Both the position numbers and the translations under genes were made by a program. From NCBI GenBank assembly GCA_963922335.1, contig CAWUIB010000004.1, positions 186,001-250,000 of the forward strand: a stretch of DNA of 64,000 bases. The letters run 5' to 3'. The stretch is from CALBPI01 sp963922335 (GTDB lineage: Bacteria > Pseudomonadota > Gammaproteobacteria > Steroidobacterales > Woeseiaceae). Below the pieces are notes generated by a model. It searched no databases. It was not told where the DNA came from and saw only the letters and a list, made by a program, of their open reading frames with translations. Shown one piece after another: positions 32,952-41,276 of this stretch; the stretch's first letter is position 1; every line of letters starts with the position of its first letter.

Positions 32952-33907
32952 CCGGCGCGCCTCAAAGTGGTCTCATAGCAGTCGAGAACCTGGGTCGCAT
33001 CGACGTCGATCGCCACCTTCTGGATGGGGCAACCATCCCAGGCACCAGGCGGGAAATGCGAATCCACCTGCGCCTGTATCGTCTGCCCGATCGCGATGCC
33101 TTCCGTCACCGCCCGTAAAGCGCCGCGTTGCAAGCGGTAAGCGTCGGGTACAACGAGCCACGCAAGTGCTGACGAGTCATGGACCGGAAAGCCATCCTCG
33201 TATCCCTTGCTCGCGTAGAAGTCCGAATAGAAACGGCTCACCTCGAACACGAATGCACCTGCCTCACCTGAGTTGTCGCGTATGCGAATCATGCGCTCGG
33301 GATCCATGACAACCTGCATTGTCACATCAAGACCCACCATAACCACGGGCCATGCTGCACAAAAAACGCGATCGGCCGCGTGGGGATCGCCGGCGATGTT
33401 TGCTTCAGCACAGGGGGACACGTTGCCACTATAACCACCTTTGCCCAAGGCGCCGCCCATGACCACGACCTGTCGCACGAGTTGTGCGATTTCCGGGTCA
33501 CGTTCCAATGCATGGGCAAGGTTAGTCAATCTACCCACCGCAACAAGCGTGATTTCCTTTGGGTTATCACGCACGGTGCGCACGATGAACTCCGCCGCAT
33601 CGATGTCGCTCGCCTGGCCACGTGGCGCCGGTGGGTGGGTGTTGCCAAGACCATCTTCGCCGTGCACAAAGTCCGGAACCGGACCCGTCGGCACCTGCAG
33701 CGCCGCATCCGCACCCCGATAGACACCACAGCCGATTCCGAAGCGCTCGACCAGATGCAGTGCGTTACGCGTGGTTAACGCGACGGAAGCATTGCCACGC
33801 ACAGTCGTCAGGCCGACTAACTCGATCTCCGGGTGGAGATGGCCGAAAACGATAGCCATAGCGTCATCGACGCCTGGGTCGGTGTCAAAGATGACCTTGT
33901 GCGTCAT
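32948..33907 (-). CDS. Inosine-uridine preferring nucleoside hydrolase family protein
   Basis: A 319-residue enzyme starting MTHKVIFDTDPGVDDAMAI; DTDPGVDDA is the calcium-binding motif of the family. Later ligands are in VSPCAEANIAGDPHAA and PVHDSSALAWLV. It splits ribonucleosides to a free base and ribose, which fits the ribokinase and base-degrading enzymes further on. I use the ATG at 33907; the upstream extension of the frame runs antisense to the MFS gene. It is the first gene of the ureD-ureA block. Confidence 0.93.
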   Translation of the reverse strand: MTHKVIFDTDPGVDDAMAIVFGHLHPEIELVGLTTVRGNASVALTTRNALHLVERFGIGCGVYRGADAALQVPTGPVPDFVHGEDGLGNTHPPAPRGQASDIDAAEFIVRTVRDNPKEITLVAVGRLTNLAHALERDPEIAQLVRQVVVMGGALGKGGYSGNVSPCAEANIAGDPHAADRVFCAAWPVVMVGLDVTMQVVMDPERMIRIRDNSGEAGAFVFEVSRFYSDFYASKGYEDGFPVHDSSALAWLVVPDAYRLQRGALRAVTEGIAIGQTIQAQVDSHFPPGAWDGCPIQKVAIDVDATQVLDCYETTLRRAG

Positions 33908-33973
33908 TCGCGCATCCCCAATCGCATAAGGTGAGTGTGGCAGAATGCGCAGGAAGATTGCAGCGAGATTTCG

Positions 33974-35131
33974 ATGAACGACAGACAACGCGTCACACTC
34001 GCATGCTTTCTTGCTTACTTCGTCATGTCCGCGATGCTCGCTCCAATTGGCATCGTGTCGACACCACTGGCCGCACATTTCAATGTCACGATCAGCGAAA
34101 TTACTAACGCCTTTTCCGCGCTGACCCAGGGCATATTGATCGGCGCGGTCGTCGCCCTGTCCTACTCTGCGCGTACACCGCTTCGGGTCGTATTCGTTGT
34201 GCTGTTCGTTGTGATGAGCGGCGTGCTTTTGTTGATGTCGACGCTGCCCAATCTCGGTTGGTTCCAAGCGGCGTTGCTGACTGTTGGCGTGGGTTGCGGT
34301 CTTGGCCTCGCCGCCGCTGCGGCGACGATTTCGGCGGCCTTTGAGGGCAACCAGCGAGCATCAGCGTTGGTCGCGACGGATGGGTGCTTCAGTGTCGCGG
34401 GTATCCTCATTCCAGCATATGCGACCTACAGCCTGCGTGAGTCCTTGCCGGTCGGTAGTGTCTATGGCGTCATCGCGGGCATCGCTGCGCTCATTGTTGT
34501 GCTCGCTATTATCAGTCGTTTCCCGCACCCGCCAGCAAGCAGCGCCGGTCAGCCGTCCGCAGGCGGCAGGTGGCCGCTCTCCGCGTGGCTCGGCATCGCC
34601 GCACTGACCGCCTACACTCTGGGGCAGTATGCGATTCTTTGGTGGCTGCCACCGCACCTGGATGCGCGCTGGGGCATTGAGGTCGCTTCGGGCGGTGTCC
34701 TTGTAGGTCGGTTCTGGACTGGCATGTTCATCGCTCAGATCGTGATCACGATCGCCGTGCTACGCATTGGCACCTTCCGCCTTCTGGGTATTGCAGCGGT
34801 TTTGACGGCGGTCGGCAGCATCCCGCTTTGGACGACAGGCGACATGCGCCTGCTACCTTCCCTCGCGCTGTTGTGGGGCATTGCGAATCTCGGACTGCTC
34901 AAACTTGCACTGACCTTCGTCACGCTGCAGTTCGAAGCGCCATCGCCACGGCTGGTATCCTGCGTATTGTTGGGGGCGACGCTGGGGACCGCGATCAGTC
35001 CGTTTGTCAGCAGTCGCATAGTAGAATTGGCGGGTACGGGTGCCGTACTCAAATTCGGCACCGCCTGCCATGTCGTGATGGCGCTTTTGCTCATCACAGC
35101 ATTAAAAATCAAGAAGCAGAGTGAGACATGA
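33974..35131 (+). CDS. MFS transporter, TsgA-like
   Basis: A 385-residue permease with 12 expected helices, starting MNDRQRVTLACFLAYFVMSA. The arrangement (APIGIVSTPLAAHFNVTISE early on) recalls TsgA, a family of poorly known MFS proteins. It diverges from the nucleoside hydrolase by 66 bases and overlaps the next gene by 4 bases (ATGA). It could import a nucleoside or base, judged only by context. Confidence 0.85.
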   Translation: MNDRQRVTLACFLAYFVMSAMLAPIGIVSTPLAAHFNVTISEITNAFSALTQGILIGAVVALSYSARTPLRVVFVVLFVVMSGVLLLMSTLPNLGWFQAALLTVGVGCGLGLAAAAATISAAFEGNQRASALVATDGCFSVAGILIPAYATYSLRESLPVGSVYGVIAGIAALIVVLAIISRFPHPPASSAGQPSAGGRWPLSAWLGIAALTAYTLGQYAILWWLPPHLDARWGIEVASGGVLVGRFWTGMFIAQIVITIAVLRIGTFRLLGIAAVLTAVGSIPLWTTGDMRLLPSLALLWGIANLGLLKLALTFVTLQFEAPSPRLVSCVLLGATLGTAISPFVSSRIVELAGTGAVLKFGTACHVVMALLLITALKIKKQSET

Positions 35132-35976
35132 TTCGCACAGTTGATTACGCAGCGCCGAATGCTGCAGAAGAGTTCACAAGCTCCATCGCTGAGTCCGGCT
35201 TCGCCGTATTGCAAAACCATCCTTTGTCCGGCGATCGTCTTCAGCGAATGTATGCCGGTTGGAAAGCGTTTTTCGACAGCAAGGAAAAACACAACTACCA
35301 GGTGAAGGACCTGACGAAGGAAAACGAACAGTATGGTTACTTCGGTCCGGATATCGCCGAAACAGCGGTAGGCTTCGAGCAGCAGGATATTAAGGAATAC
35401 TTCCACGTCGATTTTGACATGCCGTTTCCGGATGGACTCGAGGCTGACGCCCGCTCGCATTGTGAAGATGCGGAGGCACTAGCCAAGCAACTGCTCGACT
35501 GGCTGGATGCTGCGATTCCGGAGGACTGCCGGCAAGCCGAGGGCGTGGTGTGGTCGGATGCACTGTCATGGGACGACAGTCTGTTGCGCATTCTTCATTA
35601 CCCGCCACTGAAAGGCGACGAGCCTTCCGGCAGCGTTCGCGCCGCAGCACACGAAGACATCAATTTCATCACGTTGCTGCCCGTCGCCGATCAGCCCGGG
35701 CTGCAGGTCCGCACCCTTGAGGGCGAATGGCTCGACCTTGAGGGTCGCCAGGGCGACCTGATCATCAACACCGGAGACATGCTGCAAGAGATTTCAGGCG
35801 GCTACCTCCCCTCCACCACGCACCGAGTCGTGAACCCTTCGGGCGAGCACGAGAACATTTCGCGAATTTCGATTCCGTTTTTCCTGCACCCATCGCGCGA
35901 CACCCGGCTTTCGGCACGTTACACGGCAGGCGAATATCTGCGTGACCGCATTCTGGAGACCTACAACAACGATTGA
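35128..35976 (+). CDS. Isopenicillin N synthase-like 2OG-Fe(II) oxygenase (with TsgA-like MFS)
   Basis: A 282-residue oxygenase. Iron ligands are in AAHEDINFITLLP (HxD) and PSTTHRVVNP (His); the arginine/serine pair is in ISRISIPFFLHP. It is translationally coupled to the MFS gene upstream, with the PQQ dehydrogenase gene following about 27 bases later. It is clearly a different protein from the oxygenase at 30829 and presumably acts on a different compound. The order transporter-oxygenase-dehydrogenase suggests hydroxylation then oxidation of one substrate, though the dehydrogenase is extracytoplasmic. Confidence 0.88.
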   Translation: MIRTVDYAAPNAAEEFTSSIAESGFAVLQNHPLSGDRLQRMYAGWKAFFDSKEKHNYQVKDLTKENEQYGYFGPDIAETAVGFEQQDIKEYFHVDFDMPFPDGLEADARSHCEDAEALAKQLLDWLDAAIPEDCRQAEGVVWSDALSWDDSLLRILHYPPLKGDEPSGSVRAAAHEDINFITLLPVADQPGLQVRTLEGEWLDLEGRQGDLIINTGDMLQEISGGYLPSTTHRVVNPSGEHENISRISIPFFLHPSRDTRLSARYTAGEYLRDRILETYNND

Positions 35977-36002
35977 GCTGCAGAGGCTTTCGGGGGATAG
36001 CA

Positions 36003-38108
36003 ATGCGAGAACACCACTGGCTACTGGGACTGTTTATGGTTCTCGTGGCAAGCGGCTGCAGCCGCACACCAGACACGCCGGAGACAGGCACGGTAAATCT
36101 GCCGATAGCACACGAGCGCATTGTGCAGGCAGGCGCCGATGAGTGGATCACGCACGGGCGAGACTATGCGGAAACCCGATTCAGCCCGCTCGATCAGATC
36201 AGTACTGAATCGGTGGGTGACCTCGGTCTTGCATGGTATTTCGACGTACCGACACGACGCGGCATGGAGGCAACACCGATCGTGGCGGATGGTCGCCTGT
36301 TCGTCACGGGGTCGTGGAGCATTGTCTATGCGCTGGATGCAGCTACCGGCGAGCCGTTGTGGACGTACGATCCAGAAGTGCCGAGATCGTGGGCGCAATA
36401 CGCGTGCTGCGATGTCGTCAACCGCGGCGTTGCGATCTGGGGCGACAGCGTATTCGTCGGCACGCTGGACGGCTACCTGGTGTCGTTGGACGCAACCACC
36501 GGCGAGGTGAATTGGAAAGTCGATACCATCGACCGCCAGCCGCCCTACACCATCACCGGAGCCCCGCGCGTTGTGCAGGGTAAGGTGATTATCGGTAACG
36601 GTGGCGCCGACCTCGGTGTGCGCGGCTATGTCACCGCCTACGACGCGGACACCGGCGAGCAGTCATGGCGGTTCTACACCGTACCTGGCGATCCCGCTGT
36701 TGGATTTGAGCAGCCTGAGCTGGAACGTGCCGCTGAGACCTGGACCGGCGAGTGGTGGCGCTACGGCGGTGGCGGCACCGTCTGGGATTCGATGGCCTAT
36801 GATGCGGACCTTGATTTGCTCTACATCGGTGTAGGCAACGGCTCGCCCTGGAACCAGCGCGTGCGCAGCCCCGATGGCGGCGATAATTTATTTCTCTCAT
36901 CGATTGTCGCACTGCGCCCGACCACCGGTGAATACGTCTGGCACTACCAGACCACTCCCGGCGACACCTGGGACTTCACCGCGACCCAACATATGGTGCT
37001 GGCGGACATCGAAATCGATGGCGACACGCGTCAGGTGCTGATGCAGGCACCCAAGAACGGATTTTTCTATGTGCTCGATCGCACGGACGGCAGTCTGATC
37101 TCCGCTGAACCCTTTGTTGCCGTCACGTGGGCGGAGGGCGTTGATGCCGATAGCGGGCGTCCCGTCGAGGCTCGCAATGCGCGCTATGACGAGGGGGCCT
37201 TCGTACAGATGCCGTCGGGACTCGGCGGTCACAACTGGCATCCCATGTCTTTCAGTCCGACAACGGGACTCATCTATCTGCCCACGCAGGACCTTCCGTC
37301 GGTCGCACTCGAAGACCAGGGGTTTGAATTCGCAGAGGGCTACTGGAACACCGGTACCGACCTCTCGACGCTCGAGACACCGGATGACCCAATGCAACTG
37401 GCCGCACTCGCCGGGATGATTCGTGGTCAGCTGGTTGCCTGGGACCCGGTTGCGCAGAAGGAGGTCTGGAGACATCAACATCTCGGCCCATGGAACGGCG
37501 GCACACTGGCGACCGCCGGCAACCTCGTATTCCAGGGCAGCCTTATCGGAGAATTCTCTGCCTTTGACGCACGCACCGGTGAGAAACTCTGGAGCTACAA
37601 AGCGCAGACCGGCATTGCGGCGGCGCCTGCAACCTACGCAATTGAAGGCGAGCAGTACGTTTCGGTCGCCGCTGGCTGGGGCACGATTTACGCGCTTTTA
37701 GGCGGTGAAGGCACTGCCAATCTCGGATTTGAGAATGTCAGCAGGATTCTGGGATTTAAGCTGGGCGCTACCGAATCACTGCCAGCGCGTTCGCCCAAGC
37801 GCTACGTGCCCTTTCCGGAGCCGCCGCAGATGACCGCGGACGAGGCGACGCTCGCGAAGGGTAAGAAGCTCTACTACCAACGCTGTGTCACCTGCCATGG
37901 TGTCGATGTCGCAAGCGGCGGCATCACTCCAGATCTGCGTCGTTCTTCACGCGAGATTCACGATATCTGGGATCGCATCGTTGTCGATGGCGCACTGCGG
38001 GATTCGGGAATGCCTGGTTTCAGCTCGGTCATTGATATCGAGGACAGCAAAGCCATTCACGCGTTTGTGATCGCCACGGCCCGCGAAGCCTGGCAGCGAC
38101 AGCAGTAG
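36003..38108 (+). CDS. PQQ-dependent quinohemoprotein dehydrogenase, lipoprotein
   Basis: A 701-residue exported protein. The signal ends in VLVASGC, a lipobox. Residues about 45-580 form the eight-bladed quinoprotein propeller: the vicinal cysteine pair (QYACCDVVNRG) that stacks on PQQ, docking-type repeats such as LDATTGEVNWKV, and the calcium/catalytic region TTPGDTWDFTATQH. A C-terminal cytochrome c domain (about 610-700) binds heme by RCVTCHGVD with Met in DSGMPGF. It should oxidise an alcohol or aldehyde in the periplasm and pass electrons to the respiratory chain. No PQQ biosynthesis genes lie in this window. Confidence 0.93.
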   Translation: MREHHWLLGLFMVLVASGCSRTPDTPETGTVNLPIAHERIVQAGADEWITHGRDYAETRFSPLDQISTESVGDLGLAWYFDVPTRRGMEATPIVADGRLFVTGSWSIVYALDAATGEPLWTYDPEVPRSWAQYACCDVVNRGVAIWGDSVFVGTLDGYLVSLDATTGEVNWKVDTIDRQPPYTITGAPRVVQGKVIIGNGGADLGVRGYVTAYDADTGEQSWRFYTVPGDPAVGFEQPELERAAETWTGEWWRYGGGGTVWDSMAYDADLDLLYIGVGNGSPWNQRVRSPDGGDNLFLSSIVALRPTTGEYVWHYQTTPGDTWDFTATQHMVLADIEIDGDTRQVLMQAPKNGFFYVLDRTDGSLISAEPFVAVTWAEGVDADSGRPVEARNARYDEGAFVQMPSGLGGHNWHPMSFSPTTGLIYLPTQDLPSVALEDQGFEFAEGYWNTGTDLSTLETPDDPMQLAALAGMIRGQLVAWDPVAQKEVWRHQHLGPWNGGTLATAGNLVFQGSLIGEFSAFDARTGEKLWSYKAQTGIAAAPATYAIEGEQYVSVAAGWGTIYALLGGEGTANLGFENVSRILGFKLGATESLPARSPKRYVPFPEPPQMTADEATLAKGKKLYYQRCVTCHGVDVASGGITPDLRRSSREIHDIWDRIVVDGALRDSGMPGFSSVIDIEDSKAIHAFVIATAREAWQRQQ

Positions 38109-38710
38109 TGGGGATAGGTACAAAACGATTGTTGCGCTTCGCGACCTTCGCGAGTGTGGTCACGGTGTTGTGCCATCTGTTCGTTCTTGCATCCAGCGGC
38201 CAAGACGGCGTGCGCTCGCCGATCAGCGCACTCTCAGCAACCGAATATGGAGCACTCAATGCGCTGGGCATCGTCTTATTCGGTATCGCGCATATTGCCA
38301 CCGCGCTTGCCCTGCGTGGTCTTGATCACGGGCGTCTCTGGCCCTTCGCACGGTTGTTGATGATCGCCAGCGGCTGCACGCTCTTCTACGTCGCCTACTA
38401 CTTTGAAACGTCAGGGCCTTCGGCGCTCACGAATCCAACGGCGAGCGATCCGCTGTGGATCGTTGCAACACTTACCGGACTCGCGATGGGCGCGTTGCAG
38501 CCTGGTCTTTCCCGTCTCGCGCCGCGTGTCGGCTTGTTCAGCACGATCAGTCTTGGCGTTTGGTTGTGGCTTGTGCCGCTTGCGTTTTTCGTCAATGAGC
38601 ACTGGCTCGGTGCCTACGAGCGTCTCGTTGGCGGTATCTATGTGGTTTGGCTAGGTGGTGTGACGTCAGGTCTCGCACTCGCATTGAGACAACGCGCCGA
38701 GCCAACCTGA
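38108..38710 (+). CDS. DUF998 family membrane protein
   Basis: A 200-residue protein with about six hydrophobic segments, beginning at a GTG that shares one base with the stop of the PQQ dehydrogenase gene. The PISALSATEYGALNALGIVL segment is typical of DUF998. The function is unknown. It is the last gene of the MFS-oxygenase-dehydrogenase operon. Confidence 0.82.
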   Translation: MGIGTKRLLRFATFASVVTVLCHLFVLASSGQDGVRSPISALSATEYGALNALGIVLFGIAHIATALALRGLDHGRLWPFARLLMIASGCTLFYVAYYFETSGPSALTNPTASDPLWIVATLTGLAMGALQPGLSRLAPRVGLFSTISLGVWLWLVPLAFFVNEHWLGAYERLVGGIYVVWLGGVTSGLALALRQRAEPT

Positions 38711-38724
38711 CAGAGATTGGCTCG
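38698..38724. terminator. Possible bidirectional hairpin between convergent genes
   Basis: CGAGCCAA (38698-38705) pairs with TTGGCTCG (38717-38724) around an 11-base loop holding the stop codon of the DUF998 gene. A short T-rich stretch follows (CGTTTTACG). It is a weak terminator candidate for the forward operon and could serve both strands. Confidence 0.4.
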
Positions 38725-38735
38725 ACGCATTCGTT

Positions 38736-39839
38736 TTACGGCCAGCGGATCGGCAACGGGAACGGCGGTCGCAGCGGCAGTGTCGGCGGGCAAAGGTAAT
38801 AGCGTACGCGGTTACCGTTGACCCAACGCGCATTGAATGTCGCTTTGCATACGTGCTCGATAAGCCCCCGGTTTTCAACCGTCGTCTGCGTCAAAACCCC
38901 GGAACTGCGATCATCGAGATAGATGTAGCCACCACGATACACGGTCATGGTGGACGTGCCGTCGGTCTCGAGAACTGCTTGATCCTCCAGTCGCACACTG
39001 CCGTAGATGTCAGCCGTGCGGGTATTCACTGTCAGTCGACCGGAATTCAAAATACTGATCTGGCCGCCGTCTTCGACTCGGAAACCAGACTCGCTACTCG
39101 GTTGCAGACGATTTCGAGACGCGTACACCCGACCCTCGATTGTCGCGATGCCGGACAGTCTGAGATCGGGAAACTCAGCAGAAGCACCCGCCTCTACAAT
39201 CAGTGTGCCGGCGATCGTGTCTGAACGGCCACCGCGGTAGAGTGCCGGGCCTTCGGCAATCATGGTGCCCGTAACATCGATCCTGAGATCACCCTGGTGA
39301 CCTTGCGAATCGATGCATCCGCCCTGGAGCAGCAGATTGCCACCACTCCAGAATCGCATGACGCCTCGATTCGACACGCAGTCGGGCAATGCGGTTCTCG
39401 GGTTGCGCGGCGTGTCGTTGATGAACACATCACCTTCCATGGAGAACAGCCCGCTGTTGTTCATTTGGCCGCCGTTGAAGCGAATCACACCGCGATTGGT
39501 GGTCTCTACGGTCGCGAAGTTTGAAAACCGGCCACCGTTGACCACCAACTCCGCAGTGTTGTTGACGACCAGAGTGTCTTGATTGATCAGTCGACCGTTC
39601 GGCTCGATGCTGAGACGAATGCCGGGGCTAATGGACAACGGGTTGTACCAGCCCGCCTCGTAGTATTGCGAGAGACTACACTGCGCAAACAGCGGCGGTG
39701 TGCGCACCAATTGCCAGGTGCCCCCAATGGCATTGCAGTCTTGCTCGGTGGAGAGAGCCTGTGCATGCCCATCGCTCGGTGCAGCCAGCAGCGTCAGGAA
39801 CGCGGCCACTGCGATGATTCCTTGCATAATCGTTTTCAT
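38736..39839 (-). CDS. Exported protein with repetitive beta-strand pattern
   Basis: A 367-residue protein with a Sec signal (MKTIMQGIIAVAAFLTLLAA, cut near GHAQA). The mature part has many short strands with recurring N-rich and G-rich turns (LVVNNTAELVVNGGRFSNF, GVIRFNGGQMNNSGLF, LTVNTRTADIYGSVRLED), as in right-handed beta-helices or adhesin-like passenger domains. There are six cysteines, four spread through the N-terminal and middle parts and two near the end, and a proline-rich C-terminus. No autotransporter barrel or anchoring motif is visible. The function is unknown; a surface or secreted protein is likely. Confidence 0.8.
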   Translation of the reverse strand: MKTIMQGIIAVAAFLTLLAAPSDGHAQALSTEQDCNAIGGTWQLVRTPPLFAQCSLSQYYEAGWYNPLSISPGIRLSIEPNGRLINQDTLVVNNTAELVVNGGRFSNFATVETTNRGVIRFNGGQMNNSGLFSMEGDVFINDTPRNPRTALPDCVSNRGVMRFWSGGNLLLQGGCIDSQGHQGDLRIDVTGTMIAEGPALYRGGRSDTIAGTLIVEAGASAEFPDLRLSGIATIEGRVYASRNRLQPSSESGFRVEDGGQISILNSGRLTVNTRTADIYGSVRLEDQAVLETDGTSTMTVYRGGYIYLDDRSSGVLTQTTVENRGLIEHVCKATFNARWVNGNRVRYYLCPPTLPLRPPFPLPIRWP

Positions 39840-39922
39840 GTTCCTTACCTCGTTCTTGTATTTGTGCCTTGGAAGGCGTCAATGCGAGGCTGAGATCGAA
39901 ATGCACCACAGTGGCTCGCAAC

Positions 39923-39928
39923 TATAAT
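39923..39928 (+). promoter_or_regulatory. Consensus -10 box (TATAAT) before the ribokinase operon
   Basis: A perfect TATAAT sits 26 bases before the rbsK ATG in the 115-base gap between divergent genes. No good TTGACA-like -35 lies at the usual spacing, so activation by a factor or use of another start is possible. It is the best candidate for the promoter of the long purine operon. Confidence 0.4.
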
Positions 39929-39954
39929 GACGCAAACCTCATGAGAAACCGGCC

Positions 39955-40863
39955 ATGAAAAACCGAATTGCCGTCGTAGGTAGCGCGAATGCCGACTACA
40001 GCATGCGAACCGAGACCATCCCGTTACCCGGAGAGACACTCGCCGGGCGCGACTTTCAGTTGGCGCTGGGGGGCAAGGGAGCAAATCAGGCTATTGCCGG
40101 CGCACGACTGGGTGGCGCAGTCGACTTCATCGCTTGTGTTGGAAACGATGCGGCCGGCAAGTTGGCGCTCACCACCTACGCCGAAGCCGGGATCAATCTT
40201 GAGCACGTACACGTTGTAGAAAAACCTACAGGTAGCGCGCTGATCTTTGTCGCGGACTCCGGCGAAAACAGTATCGGGGTGGCGTCAGGCGCTAACGCGG
40301 CACTGACACCCGACCACATTGATGCAGCCAGCCAGACCCTGCGCGATGCCGATTACCTGCTGATGCAACTCGAGTCCCCGATAGAAACTCTGACGCATGC
40401 CGCCACCTTGGCAAGTGCCTCGAATACCTGCGTGGTCCTGAACCCCGCACCGGCACGATCTCTGCCTGAGGCGTTACTGCGCCATGTTGATGTGCTGACA
40501 CCCAATCAGACGGAGCTCGAGACGTTGACCGATCAACCTACCGACAGCGCAGAGGCGATCCAAAAGGCTGCCCGTTCGCTTCTGGATCGAGGGCCAGAAA
40601 CGATTATCGTCACGTTGGGCGCCGCAGGTGCTCTGGTAGTTTCGCGCGATACTTGTACCGAAGTCGCCGCACCCTCGGTTTCCGCGCTGGATACCACTGG
40701 CGCGGGCGATACATTCAACGGTGCCTTACTGGTGGCGCTTACGGAACGTCGAACGCTGGTCGAGGCGGTGCAATTCGCCAATCATGCAGCCGCGCTGTCC
40801 GTAACGCGTCGTGGTGCCATTGACTCGATTCCAGGCCGTGTCGAGGTCGACGGCTTTCTATGA
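39955..40863 (+). CDS. rbsK: Ribokinase
   Basis: A 302-residue PfkB-type sugar kinase. It begins RIAVVGSANADYSMRTE, has the early GGKGANQAIAGARLG signature and ends with the anion-hole/catalytic motif DTTGAGDTFNGALLVAL. It phosphorylates ribose at position 5, here probably the ribose freed by the nucleoside hydrolase. It is the first gene of the purine-degradation run; a 65-base gap separates it from the hydroxyisourate hydrolase. Confidence 0.93.
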   Translation: MKNRIAVVGSANADYSMRTETIPLPGETLAGRDFQLALGGKGANQAIAGARLGGAVDFIACVGNDAAGKLALTTYAEAGINLEHVHVVEKPTGSALIFVADSGENSIGVASGANAALTPDHIDAASQTLRDADYLLMQLESPIETLTHAATLASASNTCVVLNPAPARSLPEALLRHVDVLTPNQTELETLTDQPTDSAEAIQKAARSLLDRGPETIIVTLGAAGALVVSRDTCTEVAAPSVSALDTTGAGDTFNGALLVALTERRTLVEAVQFANHAAALSVTRRGAIDSIPGRVEVDGFL

Positions 40864-40928
40864 CCCGGCTATATTGTTGAAAACACTTGATGCGCTGGGG
40901 GGCGGCGCTTCGCGAAGGGGCACGCCGC

Positions 40929-41276
40929 ATGGGCAAACTCACAACACATGTTCTGGACACGAGCCAGGGGATACCCGGCAGCGGAATACGTGTTCGCTTG
41001 TATCGGGTGAATGAACAGCGCACAGAGCTGGTCAACGTCCGCACCAATGACGACGGCCGCTGCGATCAACCATTACTGTCGGACTCGGATTTCGTCACTG
41101 GCACCTATGAGCTGGAATTCGATGTGGCCGAGTACTTCGCGAAGCAACCGCTCGAGATCGGTGAGCCCGCGTTCCTGGATACGGTGACCTTGCGAGTAAC
41201 GCTCGCCGACGATTCGCACTATCACGTCCCGCTGCTGGTTTCGCCCTGGAGCTACAGCACCTACCGAGGCAGTTGA
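40929..41276 (+). CDS. uraH: 5-hydroxyisourate hydrolase
   Basis: A 115-residue transthyretin-like enzyme. The catalytic histidine region is LTTHVLDTSQGIPGSGIRV, and the diagnostic C-terminus is YSTYRGS (YRGS). It opens the ring of 5-hydroxyisourate from urate oxidation to give OHCU. The ATG at 40929 fits the family; a longer frame adds 14 residues of no likeness. The stop overlaps the TTG of xdhA. Confidence 0.95.
   Translation: MGKLTTHVLDTSQGIPGSGIRVRLYRVNEQRTELVNVRTNDDGRCDQPLLSDSDFVTGTYELEFDVAEYFAKQPLEIGEPAFLDTVTLRVTLADDSHYHVPLLVSPWSYSTYRGS

Noticed and set aside
33908..34267. N-terminal extension of the nucleoside hydrolase frame
   Set aside because: It overlaps the divergent MFS gene and has the low-complexity look of antisense; the family start MTHKVIFDTDPG is at 33907.
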